DNA of 64,000 nt, taken from the NCBI GenBank assembly GCA_040954595.2, contig CM082576.2:12772001-12836000 (forward strand), written 5' to 3'. The notes under the pieces were generated by a model, which was given only the letters and a program-made list of their open reading frames with translations, was not told the DNA's origin and searched no databases. A program made the position numbers and the translations under genes. This stretch comes from Balanoglossus misakiensis. Its lineage: Eukaryota; Hemichordata. Shown piece after piece: positions 1 to 12,800 of the stretch (the first letter of the stretch is position 1; each line of letters begins with the position of its first letter).

Positions 1-1400
1 CAGACACATGTGCCGCCGTAGAGCATTATGGGATAGATTGGCGGACATAATATTAGTTGGCATCGGCACGTACATTGTAACTTGCATATATCCCTGTACG
101 GGGCGCAGTTGATCGTAAAATATCAAACATATTGCCTCAGCGGGCAAAGACCCTGAACATAAAAATAACCAATCAAAAATCAAATATATTTGATAAACAG
201 CCTCAAAAAACATAGTGTTATAAGCCTTGGGGTTTTCTTGCACATAATAAAACAAGGCCTATACACGTGTAAATTTGAGGTATTTCCTCCTTCAAGCTGT
301 CCCTATATGACCTTGTTTGTCAAACTACCATCATAACTTTTATGTTAAATAAATACACCTCAAATGGTCGCTTTTGGATAGTCACTTTATCTCAACATTC
401 GTCGCATAGGCCCTATCATGTATCTAACGCGATGCGAGTTTCGGGCATTTCATAGAAAAGTTTTCCGTGCCCGCGAAGGCAGTTTAACTGAATATATGTT
501 GTTTGTTAATTTCCTTCACAACCCGTTATTGTCGGTGAATGCGTATTCAAGTAGCTTGGGATCACAGGTCAGTGACGCGTGTCTGAGAGAAGGTCGGGTG
601 CTGTCAATGTCCGTCATGAAATATGACATCCTTCACATACTTGGTGGGTGTATTCGTCATTTTGGTATGGGGGGGGGGGGGTATCAAAAAGTTGCCAATA
701 GCCCCCCCCCCACCGCGATTGATAAAACACAACAAGATGATCCTAATATTCACCCGAGAAAAATCAGAAATACAGACTGTCTATTTTACATCAGAGATTC
801 CCAGGGAGAAAAAATAGACTTCACCAAAGTATAAGAGTAGGCCTACATCTTCAGAATAATAGAAGCCTATTTCGTATTCTTCTGAAGGGTTGTCTGCCAT
901 ATCAGACTGTATACATGTATGACATACATGAGGTGTTTTTTCAATGTCTCTATCAAAGGCTATTTTATTCAATTTACTCGAAATATTCTTTCTGACAGAG
1001 AGATGCGGTCAGATGGGACTGGCTCCCTGCCCCCAGAAGTTGAAACATTTGAAGTTGTGAAAAGGAAGCACTGAGTTCTTCGGTGGCAGGAAACATTCGC
1101 TCAGGTGCGCAGTGACGCACCGACAATATTTTCTGGCGCTAATTCAAAATGATATATGATAGCAGTTTATATTTAATGTATGCACCCGAACAGCGTGCCG
1201 AAAACTTGGTCTTAATGATTTAATTTGTTGCTGGTGTTTTGCTGCAATTGTGGGCTAGCGCGATATTGTAATTTGTACTCGCTCACAATATAAAAAAACA
1301 CACTTATCCCTACTGAGCATTTTGAAAAAAGGTTGACCTCAAGCAATAAACGCCCCCGTCGGAAAAACTGACCAGTCCCTCAGCCTTTTGACCGACAGCT
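1..1400. other. Leading intergenic stretch, no gene supported
   Basis: No reading frame here resembles a known protein or has convincing splice sites. A G-run near 669-680 and a C-run near 703-711 interrupt the longest open frame (418-834), which has no coding character. The sequence is AT-rich, with CA/TG-rich words typical of the rest of the window. Confidence 0.5.
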
Positions 1401-1429
1401 CCCAGGCCACTTTGAGTCTTGTGCTCTGC

Positions 1430-1749
1430 TCTTTTCAAACGTCCAACGATCGCCGGCCGAGCGTATTTCGGGTTTCAATTCGCACTTTTAGTTGTGTGAG
1501 AAACGGTAACTGGCTTTGTTTTATGGATTGACTTGCGGTCGACGAACTATGCGAGTGTTTTAGAGGAAATTCGAAGCGATAATGAGAGACGTCCAGGTGC
1601 CTCCGCTATTCAGAGCGTGAAGTGAGTGGAGATCGCGATATACGTGTATAGAGGCTGAACTTGCAAGCCCAAGGCGTTTTGAGTTGTTTTCACGCGTAGA
1701 AGAGAACGGACACAAAATCTCTCAGACGGGATACCAGAATCTTTCACCG
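1430..1749 (+). promoter_or_regulatory. Candidate first (5' UTR) exon and promoter of gene A
   Basis: The stretch is richer in G+C and CpG than its surroundings and ends in a good splice donor (CACCG followed by gtaagc at 1750). The ATGs inside it are each followed shortly by an in-frame stop, so it would be untranslated leader. Its link to gene A rests only on position and strand. No TATA box is obvious. Confidence 0.3.
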
Positions 1750-2985
1750 GTAAGCTGGAGCTTTGATACTCTAGTCACATGTCTGTCGCGCCGTGAAGGG
1801 CAGAAAAAGTCGGACTATTGCGCATTTTATTTCAGTTCACTGTGCACAGCGCACTGACACTGCTCCGGGAACAAAATGGGGACAGAGTGTCAGGCTGGTG
1901 TGACCTTGGTTTAACTATAAACATGATAATTAAGTAAACCTACTACATCATAACATATGGTATCCTTGTCAGTCGTTATATTAATAATAATTGGCGTAAA
2001 TAAGCGACCTTTATGTCGGAAAAGGCCTTCTGAACAAATTCATTCCACGCACTGTTTCTTTGTAGTAGGTATTAACTGTAAATAATAATAAATTTCTTGT
2101 CACTTCCTTATCGACGAAGGAGTGGTATGGCCTGCGGGAGGGTCGCCAACCTTTATATTTAGATTTTCAACAAGTAGGCCTAATCAATAACAATAACGAC
2201 GACGACAACAACAACAACAACGACAACAGAACATCAGAACATGAATGTAAAATTAGTTTATACAAGAGTCAAAACAACGCTCCGAAACGTGCGGAAAATA
2301 TATATGTGCAAACTGACGCTAGGCGTTTTTCGCCCTGATAAATCGACCGCAAGATTGCGTTTTGCACAAATGGCTCTCAACAACGTTCTAGACATGAGAG
2401 CATGCGTGATAGAAACTTGTACGACGACCAAACTACTAATACTAATAATTTTTATATTGCATTGTACACTTCGAAAAGTGGCGTATAACAAGTACTGTAA
2501 CTATGATGTATTACATGCAATAGTTGTCATTATTGCCTTGAACATGTGTTCAAATTAACTTGAGGAAAGAGGTATTGATATCAGAAACAACAGTTGACGA
2601 GGAAGTAAGTGACAATGATATATCACACCACACACATGCGAGGGTAAAACTTCCGCGTTTGAAGGTCCATTTAGCTTTACATTATTTTTGTTTGATTTAT
2701 ATCTGCAGCAGTTTTTTTGTTCGAATCACATGCAAGTTCATATATATCTCTCTTACTATGATCGCTGAAATATACCATACGATGTGATCACAGTGTGATT
2801 GACATATTGGCCTGAGTGCCACTGGAGAATATTATAATACGCACGCGCATTTTCCGGGGATGTAAATTGAATTTAGATACGATAAAGGATGTATCCCCGG
2901 ACACACTTGCAACCCATATTGGAATTAAAACGGTGGATATTATCAAAAATCATAACATAATTTTCGTATTTGTTTTTGCTGATAG

Positions 2986-4781
2986 CTTGGAACCTAAAAA
3001 ATCCACCCCAATGTTTATCAAAATGGCCCAAGGAAAATGTTATGGAACTGGAGATGTACTATACTGCCATAGCTGTATAGAGACTCTACCGCCCCCACCA
3101 CCACCGCCGCCACCGGATGCATCAACACCTGCACCGACACTAACAATGCAGTCCATGAAGACACCCGAGCGTCCTGTTGTAACTCCACGTAAGTGTTTTT
3201 GATAATTAACCTAAAGCTGTTTTAAATTTCTTTACTATATTTTGCGTATCAACCAAGGTGCTTGGGTTCCCTGTGACTGATCACCGTGTGATGCATTTGT
3301 TTTTTATGATGGTTTTGTCAATTTTATAGTCAGTTATAGTCAGTTACAGATATCAATTACATTTAAAGGACTATCATTATTAAATTCAGAAACATTTTAA
3401 TTCTGCAATAAAATCAACAATTAGACGTACAAGTTGTGTTTTTTTCTTTCCATGTACTGTAATACACGATTTATTTATCTCGAGCAGTTACACTGACGAA
3501 GAATTTCTCTTTTTATTCTTTTTATCAGAGCCCAATGACATCACTGTAATCATCATCATCGTCCTTGTGATTGTTGCACTTTTGGTTATCGTAGCAATCA
3601 TAATCACTTACTATCGTCGGTAAGTTTTGTCACGTGTTTCTTGTTCAGTTGTCAACGTAGGGGGAGCTGTCCGGGTCAGTTTCACTCATCAGCATTTTTG
3701 ACCTGAGTCCCGCGCTCATGGTGCAAGTATAACCAGAACTGCAGATGGCCTTTCTTGGAGTACGTTATATGATAATCGCTCTTTGGTGTTGATTTTGTCA
3801 AACTGATGACGTCACAGTCTCTCCTCCATGCAGGGACCAGCATAGCTGTGGAAACGCGGCTGCAGCATGTGGGGTGTGGATTTGAGCAGGGCAGATTCCC
3901 TCACGTTGCCGTAAAGCTGCGTTTTCAGCGGGCATAATAAGTGTAACTTACGTAGCATATTGTTTTTCTTGTAAAGGCGACAAGGACGATGTTTCAACAA
4001 GATTGATGAACCTGAGGAGAATCCGAAAGGTAACGAACTTATCCCCGTTAATAACGAAATTAATTCTTCGAAGGAGGACAACAAAGAAAACGAAATGAAG
4101 GAGGGCGTCCCCAATCCTGCTGAAAATAATGAAGAGCATGACTACGTCTATGTATCAGACGACAAAAACCAAACCGACTATGTCAAAGTATCAGACGACA
4201 AAAACCCAACTGACAATGTCAAAGTATCCGAGGACAAAAACCCAACCGACTATGTCAATGTATCAGACGACAAAAACCAAACCGACTCTGTCAAAGTATC
4301 AGACGACAAAAACCAAACCGACTATGTCAATGTATCAGACGACAAAAACCAAACCGACTATGTAATAGGGGACAAAAACCAAACGATGAATGGCGACTTG
4401 AGAGATCCGCAAAGTGAGACTGAGAAAGGAAAAGAACACGAGATTGGGAAGCCGAATGGCGCTGCAGGGGAAAGGAATCCGACCAGCAACGCCAGTGAGA
4501 TCTTGTCACCGAATATTCAAAATCCAGTCACACCACAGTCGCACGACAAGAAAGAGCCTGAACCCCAACCCAGTTCATCCGACGCGTTAGAAGATGGCTT
4601 TGTTTATGCTGTCGCTCCCAAGGCGGGATACGTAAAGAATGTAAAGGAGGCGTCAATAGTTAAACATCCGCATAGTCTCATGGCAAAAGAAACCAAGGCA
4701 AAAGAAACCAAGCTTTCTCAGCCGACGCACACTGGGGAAGACCAGCCTATGTATTTGACACTCGAGCATGAAGCAGTCTAA
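2986..4781 (+). CDS. Gene A: single-pass membrane protein with CYG/proline-rich ectodomain and 12-residue-repeat tail
   Basis: I do not recognise this protein. The exons I can support are 2986-3188, 3529-3619 and 3977-4781 (stop TAA). Junction phases are 1 and 2, and donors are gtaagt in both cases. The first exon encodes CYGTGDVLYCHSC followed by a run of nine prolines and a Thr/Pro-rich linker. The second encodes a transmembrane segment of about 23 residues, almost all Ile/Val/Leu, ending in TYYRR. The third is a hydrophilic tail with 12-residue repeats (YVKVSDD/YVNVSDDKNQTD) and a C-terminal YLTL motif. From the ATG at 3011 the product is about 357 residues. I could not find a signal-peptide exon. 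One may lie in 1750-2985, or the protein may insert N-out through its membrane segment. The open frame extends upstream to 2816, so the exon start at 2986 (after tttgctgatag) is a choice. Exon order and phases match genes B and C. Confidence 0.68.
4135..4395 (+). repeat. 36-bp coding tandem repeat in gene A tail
   Basis: About seven copies of a 36-bp unit encode a 12-residue repeat with core TDYVKVSDDKNQ. The variable position after YV is K, N or Y, and the tyrosine itself is replaced by Asn or Ser in two copies. Two copies read YVNV. The repeat stays in frame throughout, which supports real coding use. Confidence 0.85.
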
Positions 4782-7231
4782 ACTGCGGCCATCGCTATCC
4801 ACGCCTCTCCCTATATACACGATGTATTTGGACGTTTGGTATAAACGGTTGTTGCAAGAAATCACACAATTACTCCCATTAAATAAACGCAACTTTTGCC
4901 AGCAGGTTAGACTTAGTCGGACAAGCTTGACGCGAACGAAGACGTCAAGTTTTTGTTTTGTGATTCTACGCACGCAGCTACCTCCATGTTCTGACTCTTC
5001 CGGAAACCATGGACTTTCCGAGATCCACGTGACAGAACAGTTTACAAAACATCAATCAGCATCTGATCGGGGACACGATCATCAAACTCATCGGGAGCGT
5101 AATACAGTGGCACGGGACACTAGTAGTTGTCATATCACACTTTAAACTGAAGGTTCTTTGGAGTCCTTATCACTTGGAAATGCCAATAACAGTAATTGTG
5201 CTTTGACGTCCCGGTTTGAAGTACGCTGCATGTACTCGTTCTCAGACGATGGTGCAGCAACCCGCTACTCTGTTATCTATCCAATCTTACCACTCGGTCT
5301 CTCCATCTCAAAGACGAAGTGCGGTCTTGCTGGGTCTTGTAGCAAAACCACTGGAAATGTATGATGACTACAGTTTGAGTGTTCATTATATCCTATTTTA
5401 GGGGCACAATATTCGGCATATCATATGTTATCCCCGACTGTGGCAACGTTTACATTGCAAGTTTAATGGCTAACTATCTTCAGGAATTTGTTTCGCTTTA
5501 TTCTTGATGTGTGAATAATGTTTTAACCATCCTACTAACTGAACACGTCTCGACTGATCGGGACTAAAGCGATTTTAACACAGTTATGTTACATCAGGAG
5601 AATTATTATATATGGTTTTTGAATCCAACATAATCAAGATTCGGGAAGTAGATAAAAAGACCCTTACATTAACTCAAACATATCACGTTATTTTAAAATC
5701 TTCCTTAGTTTGAATATTTTACTCGGTGGTGAAGGTTTGGAAATTATATTTTTCTATGGTTCTTCTGAATACTATTATCCTGGAGACCGAAACATGTCAC
5801 ATTTACACGAAAATTGAAAGTTATATATATATGTATATATATTTTGGTGACTTTGGGTTTTATATCGGGCAAATTTGGTCAGTCTTGTTGATTCGCTCGT
5901 TTTTATGATGTGAACCGCTAAAATTGTTTATTAATAAACGGTTATAGTTTAAATCTAGTGTCATTTTAACCCAAACTGCCAAACCCATTACTGTATCTTT
6001 CGCGCAGCTGTTGCGTTACCCCCCCCCAACAAATGTAATAATTAATACGCATTGGGTTAATTATTAATAGTGTGGTGATACAGCTGTGAGAGGCCTCCAG
6101 ACGAAACTGTCCCCTCCCTTCTGTGTGCACATGCTTGTAGCTTTGTTGTAGTGGTGTCTCATCGTGAATGAAAACAGCGAGCGACAACCACCTGTTAAGA
6201 ACAGCACAGCTCTTCGGTGTAGTGTAACGAGGAACAAGCATAATTGGTCCTACCAGTAAGCTTACACGTTTATTCCAGTCAATGTCACGTCATCATACTA
6301 TTGAGTCAAAGGTCAAATTGGATTCCCGTTTGGGGGATGTGTGGACGATCCAACACAGCAAGCCTGAAGAGCCATCTTTTGCACGGAGTTTCTGAACAAA
6401 TCGCAGTTTCTAAGATTCAACATTCGATGAAAAGTTTCTGGGTACAAATTGAAGCTGAAAGGGTTTGTCGTTGCAGTAGTTCCGCTCGGTGTAACTACCG
6501 ATAAATGTCAAATTTCTGCTCTCCTGGTTCTATATCATTGTATTGTTTTCACCTGGCGTGGATAACATGACAAGGTAAATTATTTCGATATTTATTTGCT
6601 ATTTACAGAAGAAAATATTAGCGGAGCGGCGTAAGTTCAGGAAGTCGAGCTCGGTAAGATGCGCACCCGGAATTGTGTGCTGAAAACACCCCCATTCAAA
6701 CACAAATGATTGCAGTATCAGTATTACGGAGATAAAATACCAGGAAAAAAAACGTAACAAAACTCGCGGAACAGGGTTTCCTCGACAAAAGGCTTGTGTC
6801 TATATGTGTTTCACGTTTAGTGTAGCCTGCAGTCTATCTTTTAGACCGGGCTTACGCGGAGCTGACAATATAATAGAACAATACCCGCGGTGCACGTTTA
6901 CTGCTCTGACAGTGGGTAAATCCCTGACGTGACAACTGTGGTATACCTGGAAGCTTATGTCTGTATCACGGGGACTGATGTCAGTGTTTACACGGAATGA
7001 CGATAAGAAATACATTTACACACGTTATTTTATAGTTTCTGGTGAACGGAAATCCACGTTTAAGTTAAATTCGCCCTGTCTCTTACGTATCCGCGCGTTT
7101 GCCTCCGCCCTCTCACCAGGTAGCGAAATTGTAACGTTTTGCAATCGACCGGCGCTTGTGATGGTGACACCGGCAGATACCGGTATCGATTTGATGGAAA
7201 TATAAAGTGGACTCCTCTGATACAATATCAG
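4782..7231. other. Gene A 3' flank / gene B 5' flank, no gene supported
   Basis: Open frames here are short and lack homology cues. A 5' exon of gene B carrying a signal peptide would have to lie in this stretch and end with two bases of a codon. I looked for an ATG followed by a hydrophobic run and a matching donor and did not find a convincing one. Confidence 0.4.
4882..4887 (+). terminator. Candidate polyadenylation signal of gene A
   Basis: AATAAA lies about 100 bases after the gene A stop codon. Other AATAAA words exist further down (for example near 5933), so the used site is uncertain. Confidence 0.4.
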
Positions 7232-8758
7232 ATCTGCGGGGATCATGGGAAACGCCGAGAAAGAATTCTGCTACGGCAGCGCAAGGAACGACGCAGTTTT
7301 GTCGTGCGACTGTGTCGGGGATCTACCGGGACCGCCGAAGTCACCGCCGGCCGTCCCCTTGAGACCGACGTCAATCCCGCCAACACCTGGCGAACAAACA
7401 ACTCTACCGCCTGTAAGCGGTAAGTGTCTGACATGGCCTCCTTTTGTAGCTGGCTGGTGTGGGGAAGTAAGTCAGTGTTTGTTGAACAAGAAACGGTAGA
7501 TTGCAAACAAACGCCAGGTAAACACCTCACGATTCTGTAATACGTTTTCCCAGGTTGTCAAATTGGCCAATTCTGTCACGTGATCTGTGAACCTGGGCGA
7601 CGTCACGGAAGCGTGATTATTTGCAGAAAATTATTATAGTTTTATATCATGATAAATTTTCGCTTGTTAGACAAACAATTCTCGATGAGTTAGTAAATTA
7701 TCTACTTTAGGGTTGTGACAGGAAATGGACCTTTTCAAATTGATGGTAAGAATCCTTACACTGTTCTTGGAAAGAGTGAATGTAGGGTAACTAGAAAAAT
7801 ATGAGCTTTGTTGGCCTTTTTGTAAAAAATGATACATGCATATGCGTCCCCACCCAAAAATATAATAATTAACATGTTAATGGGTAACCATATTGATCAT
7901 TCTTTCTTTTATAGTAAGATACATTAGTATATCTTCGCATGAAAACCACTGTTTGCCATAAGCCGACCATTTCACGTACAAAAATCCACAACTTCCTGGG
8001 TGAAACGAAATAACAAATGAAATTCATCAGTTTTTTTGTGTTTTCCAGGAGACGACGCCACCATTATCATTATTTGCGTCGTGGTGGGAGTAGTTGTCCT
8101 GGCACTAGTCATTTTAGCGCTTGTGTATTGGTTCAGGTGCAGGTAAGTCTTCTCTTGCGTCTTGAGTATGATATCATGGAAGAAATGACTTATCCAGCGA
8201 TGTGATGATGGTGGTGGTGATGATGATGATGATGGTGGTGGTAGTCAAATTGACATCATCATTTACGGCATCGGTCGTGAACACAGAGAGACCCCTGCTA
8301 CTATACGTGAACGGCGGTAAGCACAACCGTTGTTAGGCCCTAGTTACCATGGCATGTGCCGCAAAGTAGAAGACCAGATGACGGTTGTGTCGACGACTTG
8401 TCTCCTAAAATTGTAATTCAACCCTAACCTATTAATGTCATTTTTTCTTATTTATTTACCAACTTATGATATTAAACTGCAGTTTATCGCTTTTCGTCAA
8501 AACAGGAAAACCGAATCGAAGAGCGATACGACCGCTGTGGTGAAAGAAGAAGAAGAGATTTCCACGATCGCCGGAAATACTAACAATGTATATATGCATC
8601 ATAGGGAAACCCCAAATATGATGTCAGATATAAACGAACATAGATCACATAGATCCACTGCCAAAGCGACGAATCGCACGGGACACAATGGGGGTACTGT
8701 TATTCACACAAAAACCACAGAAGCGGATTATTCCAATAGAGAAGTGACCTCTTTGTGA
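7232..8758 (+). CDS. Gene B: short single-pass membrane protein of the CYG family
   Basis: This is an unrecognised paralogue of genes A and C. The exons are 7232-7419 (first ATG at 7245), 8049-8142 and 8506-8758 (stop TGA), with phases 1 and 2 at the junctions as in gene A. The first exon encodes EFCYGSARNDAVLSCDC, then DLPGPPKSPP and a Pro/Thr-rich linker. The second is a transmembrane helix rich in Val/Ile/Leu ending in YWFRCR. The tail is about 84 residues, starts with a Lys/Glu-rich stretch (KEEEE), is then Ser/Thr/His/Asn-rich, and ends in VTSL, which fits a class I PDZ ligand. From the ATG the product is 173 residues, with only about 60 outside the membrane. There is no visible signal peptide: either a further 5' exon exists, or the protein is a reverse signal-anchor type. 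Confidence 0.66.
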
Positions 8759-8839
8759 GCAAGAACTCAAAGAATGGTAACGAAACAAAGAGTTGAAAGA
8801 CTGTAAAAGACAGCAGCTTTGTCGACATTGACTGCAATG

Positions 8840-8972
8840 GTGTATTTGAGCGTTCTAAATAACATATGTTGGCGCTTTTTTTTCGCGTGTGCCATCCACT
8901 GAAAATCTGTGATTGGCTAGATCTCAAGTTGTCATGGTAACAGTAGCTAAATTTGCATAGGTAACCGTATAC
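8840..8972 (+). repeat. Dispersed repeat, copy 1 (inverted relative to copy at 18.7 kb)
   Basis: About 133 bp closely match the reverse complement of 18701-18835, including the block CGCGTGTGCCATCCACTG and the following ATCTGTGATTGGCTAGATCT. It lies in the gene B 3' flank, just before candidate polyadenylation signals. No coding content or clear terminal inverted repeats are seen. Confidence 0.85.
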
Positions 8973-8980
8973 CTTTAATT

Positions 8981-8986
8981 AATAAA
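8981..8986 (+). terminator. Candidate polyadenylation signal of gene B
   Basis: AATAAA lies about 220 bases after the gene B stop, with a second AATAAA about 18 bases later. Both sit immediately after the dispersed repeat. Confidence 0.35.
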
Positions 8987-9845
8987 GTTTACTGTAAACA
9001 ATAAAATATCACTTTCACTCATAATAAATTAACAAAACTAATCAAAAGAGTATCACGGTGTGTTTCGATCCAATCAATATTCACATTACAAGGATTAATA
9101 AGTATTTTTATGACTCGAAGGTAAGTCATTTGAAGTTTGACGTTCATGTGAAGTAGAAATACATTGTCAGGATCGGGCAAAATTTGAATCGCGGTACTCT
9201 AGGTGTGTCGCCCTCAGCGTTCGAAATTACATATTAACGGCATGGACCTAGCCTGTAACCTTTGACCTTTATTATAATACCAGCGAAAAGAATTATTTTC
9301 TGTATGCTATTTCCTGCTTCCTTGTGTGTGTTACCTGTTTACAGGAGTCCATGGCTACCAAAGGGTATCATCCGTATGTCTGAATTTTGACCTTTGGGCA
9401 GACTACACGTGTTTTTTTTTAAACCCAGGACGGTGGAGGTTGTACACAGCCCGTATATTTCGCTCGCATTTGATTTGTTTTAGAGCGAGGAGTGAGTTGC
9501 GTCTTCGACCAAATTACATTCATTTGTTTTACCTGCACCGCTCCGGACACTACATGTACTACGGTAAGGTGCCTGAGCTGAAACCACATGTCCTTATTGG
9601 GGATGCAACTGTAAGTGTGGAGAGTGTTTCCAGTGAAACTTGAGTCAGTGTACAGGGTTTTGATGACGATATAAAAGTGCTCATCACTTCCAGTTCCACC
9701 ATCCGTTTCCGACCTCTCCAAAACAACCCACACATGATCAAACTTCGAAGAGAGTCGTTCTGTACTGACCCAAAACCTGTGTTTGAACTGGGGTTTCTAA
9801 CGCTTCTTCATCTGTGAACGAAGGAACAAGAGGGAAAATTAGGAG

Positions 9846-12800
9846 ATGGCGAAGACTGCAAACTGGGACAGTTATTTGTGTCTTTCGCTGGTAAGTATGC
9901 AGAAACATCGACTGATAAAGACGGAGTCATCTATCATAAAGTGTTGCGTTGCCATGACACTGCGTTGTTGATAATCTGGTACATTATATGTTGTGATGGA
10001 GTGGTACAGATTAGTACGTATGCTAGTACGTGTAAAACTTAACTGACATTGTACCATAAATCCCGATGACCATAAAGCCCTTGCATTTTGTAGACAGATT
10101 TATGTATTTGTATGTGTGCCCAGAAAAAGAAAAACCAAAAAATATTATTAAATTCCTCTTTTTATGACTAATTTACCACCTCAGTGATGCAGGAATTTAG
10201 CCTCACAGAAATGTGAAAGTAAATTGTGGTGTACATAAAATACATTTTCACCGATGTCTGCTCTATCAAGGCATGTTATGTGGGCCACAGTGGAGGGACT
10301 GTGTGTGGCCTGCATGCATACACATGTATGCAAAATTGTTTTCAAGTCTAAGTGAAAGTCCCAACCTGTATGGGAGTATTGGTTACAGGAAATGACAGAG
10401 GATATCCTATACAGTAACACTTCAAGTCCCACCAACATAACTGGGTAGTTTATAACTCAACCATTGAAGGTTTAATCAACTTCTACAATCCATTAATTTA
10501 AAAGCAGTGGTAGGGTTTTAGAAGTCCAAGAAATCTTTTTTGCTACCTCGTTCTACCTGCTGAACCTTCTGTGGTGAACACAATTGTGTCGATAAATACC
10601 ATACAAATTTCCATCTCATTTATCAATGTTCTCTTTCAGTGCTTCATTGCCATAGAACTGTCAGGAGTGCACACAGAGCAATATTGCTATGGATCGGTTT
10701 CGTCAACCAAGCTTACCTGCACTGGGTGTCCACCAGACCTTCCTGGACCACCACCTGTCCCGCCCACAATTGGTGGATCAGGTAAATGTGGCTGTGCCAG
10801 CAGAACCATAGTTCATGGTGACGAAATAATTGTCACCTCTCCTTCACTCACTCACCATTTGAAGGATGTTACATACTGTAAAACGGGAAATTTTCGCGAC
10901 AGAAAATTTTCGCAGTATCAACAGAGGCGACTATTTCGCGTCTTTATTTGGCTCTCGTGAAGTTCGCAAAAATTTATTGTTTTGCGAAAATTTCCCGTTT
11001 TACAGAATGTTGGGTGTTTTATAAATGCCATCTATGGTGAAGGAGATACGCATGTGAGAACAAGCAGTCACTGTATTATTTAATTAATAAGTATGGTCTT
11101 AGACTGTACATGTATAATGTACACTGAGTACAAATGTACAAATGTAGTTGTTTTGTTTTGTGGAACAGAGCTCTGAGTTCTGCTAGTGTTCCTTTGTTGG
11201 ATGGTGACCAAAATGTATGGTGCAGCTGTCCTACTTTTTAAGTGATCAGTATTGCGGGTATTAGTTCTAAATTGGATTCCATAAGCGACTGGAAGCCCAA
11301 TTGATGCATGTCTTTGAGTATGGATACATGTTGGTGCGAATATGTGACAAACAGCATTATTATGTGTTCTCTCTGTAGCAGATTAAATTGTATGGTTGGC
11401 AAGCCGTATAACAGAACATTGCCATTTAGTATGGATTAATTTGAGAAGTGTTTTTGTACGTGTAGATAAAGGTACCGGTAACCTTGTGTATCTATATGCA
11501 AGTTGTTTATTTCCTGGTGAGAAAGTATAATCTGTTGGACAATGTACATTTTTCTTCCATACTTCATCTGATTGCAGCATTGTCCAAGCAAATTTATGAT
11601 GACTCAGTAATGACTTGATGTAAATTTGTGTGCGAATACAATGTATGTACATCAACCATAATACATCATACAGTGACCTAGTTATGTTGGCTCTTGTTCA
11701 ACTGAAAGTCAAAGACTTAAAAATGACCCTTGAACTACATGTAAGGCATACATACAATGTAGTCATGTACTACATGTACTTGTTGCAGTCCCTAGGGAGG
11801 TACAATGTATTGTGTGATAAAAACGTAGGATGTGTGCATAATTATGCTGATAGAATGAAAAGAATACTAGATGCTGGCAAATGTGTTCAATAACACATCT
11901 CAAAGCTGTATTTGTAGCAGTATGTATCACGTTGCTATGTACAAGTAGAGTGAGGTGCACTGTTTACAACCACTCTGCTGCTACGTGTACAAGCCTCCTG
12001 TGACAGTGTTGTAAGTACAGTATCTCAGAGACATGTACAATGTATGTGTCCTAAGATTACAATGCACATGTGTCGTAATTGTGTTTCTAGGATGTATGAC
12101 GTGCAAGAAAGTCACAGCTGACAGACATCTGGGTTACAAATGACTTCTGTTGACATTTGTGACACGGTTGTCATTTATCAAAGCCGATTTCAATTGATGA
12201 AATTTTTAGTTGGCATTTATATTTTCACTTGGATTCATCAGTTCACAAGAAGTAAAGATCAACTGAATGCAGTTATGATTTTGTTTGTATTTGTTTTGTT
12301 TGGATACTGTTGCGCCCCAATTTCACCTCAACCGATTGATTGATTATTTTGAGTCATGACTTACTCACCAGGTTAAGGTACACATACATTTAGTTAGAAA
12401 GTGGCACATGTATGATTGCAATGTAATATGCATGCATGATTTCTTTCTATTCCTTTGAATTTCTCAGCTAATACCACTGCAGAACCCCCTGCACTGGTAA
12501 ACACCACTCACATTACTTCCGTGGCACCATCTACAATTGCTTATACGACCGCTAGCCCTGCACCATTTGCTACAACTGCCCCTGCCATAAATGCTACCAT
12601 TTTGTCTACGCCAGCCTCCGCTATAAACATTACAACAGAACCGTTGGCTACGACAGTGCTTGCTACCACCTTAGAATCAATGACAACGGCTACTGCAAAA
12701 GTTACTGTAAAACCACCAGCCACAACTACATGTACCACTGCTAAAGTTGCTACTTCTGAACCAACAAAATTGACCGATATTGTTACCGTGTCCGAGGCTG

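Noticed and set aside
418-834. 138-codon open frame
   Set aside because: It crosses G and C homopolymer runs, has no domain-like composition and no splice or promoter context.
2241-2558. 105-codon frame with a hydrophobic stretch, as a possible signal exon of gene A
   Set aside because: No donor with the right phase follows the hydrophobic run.
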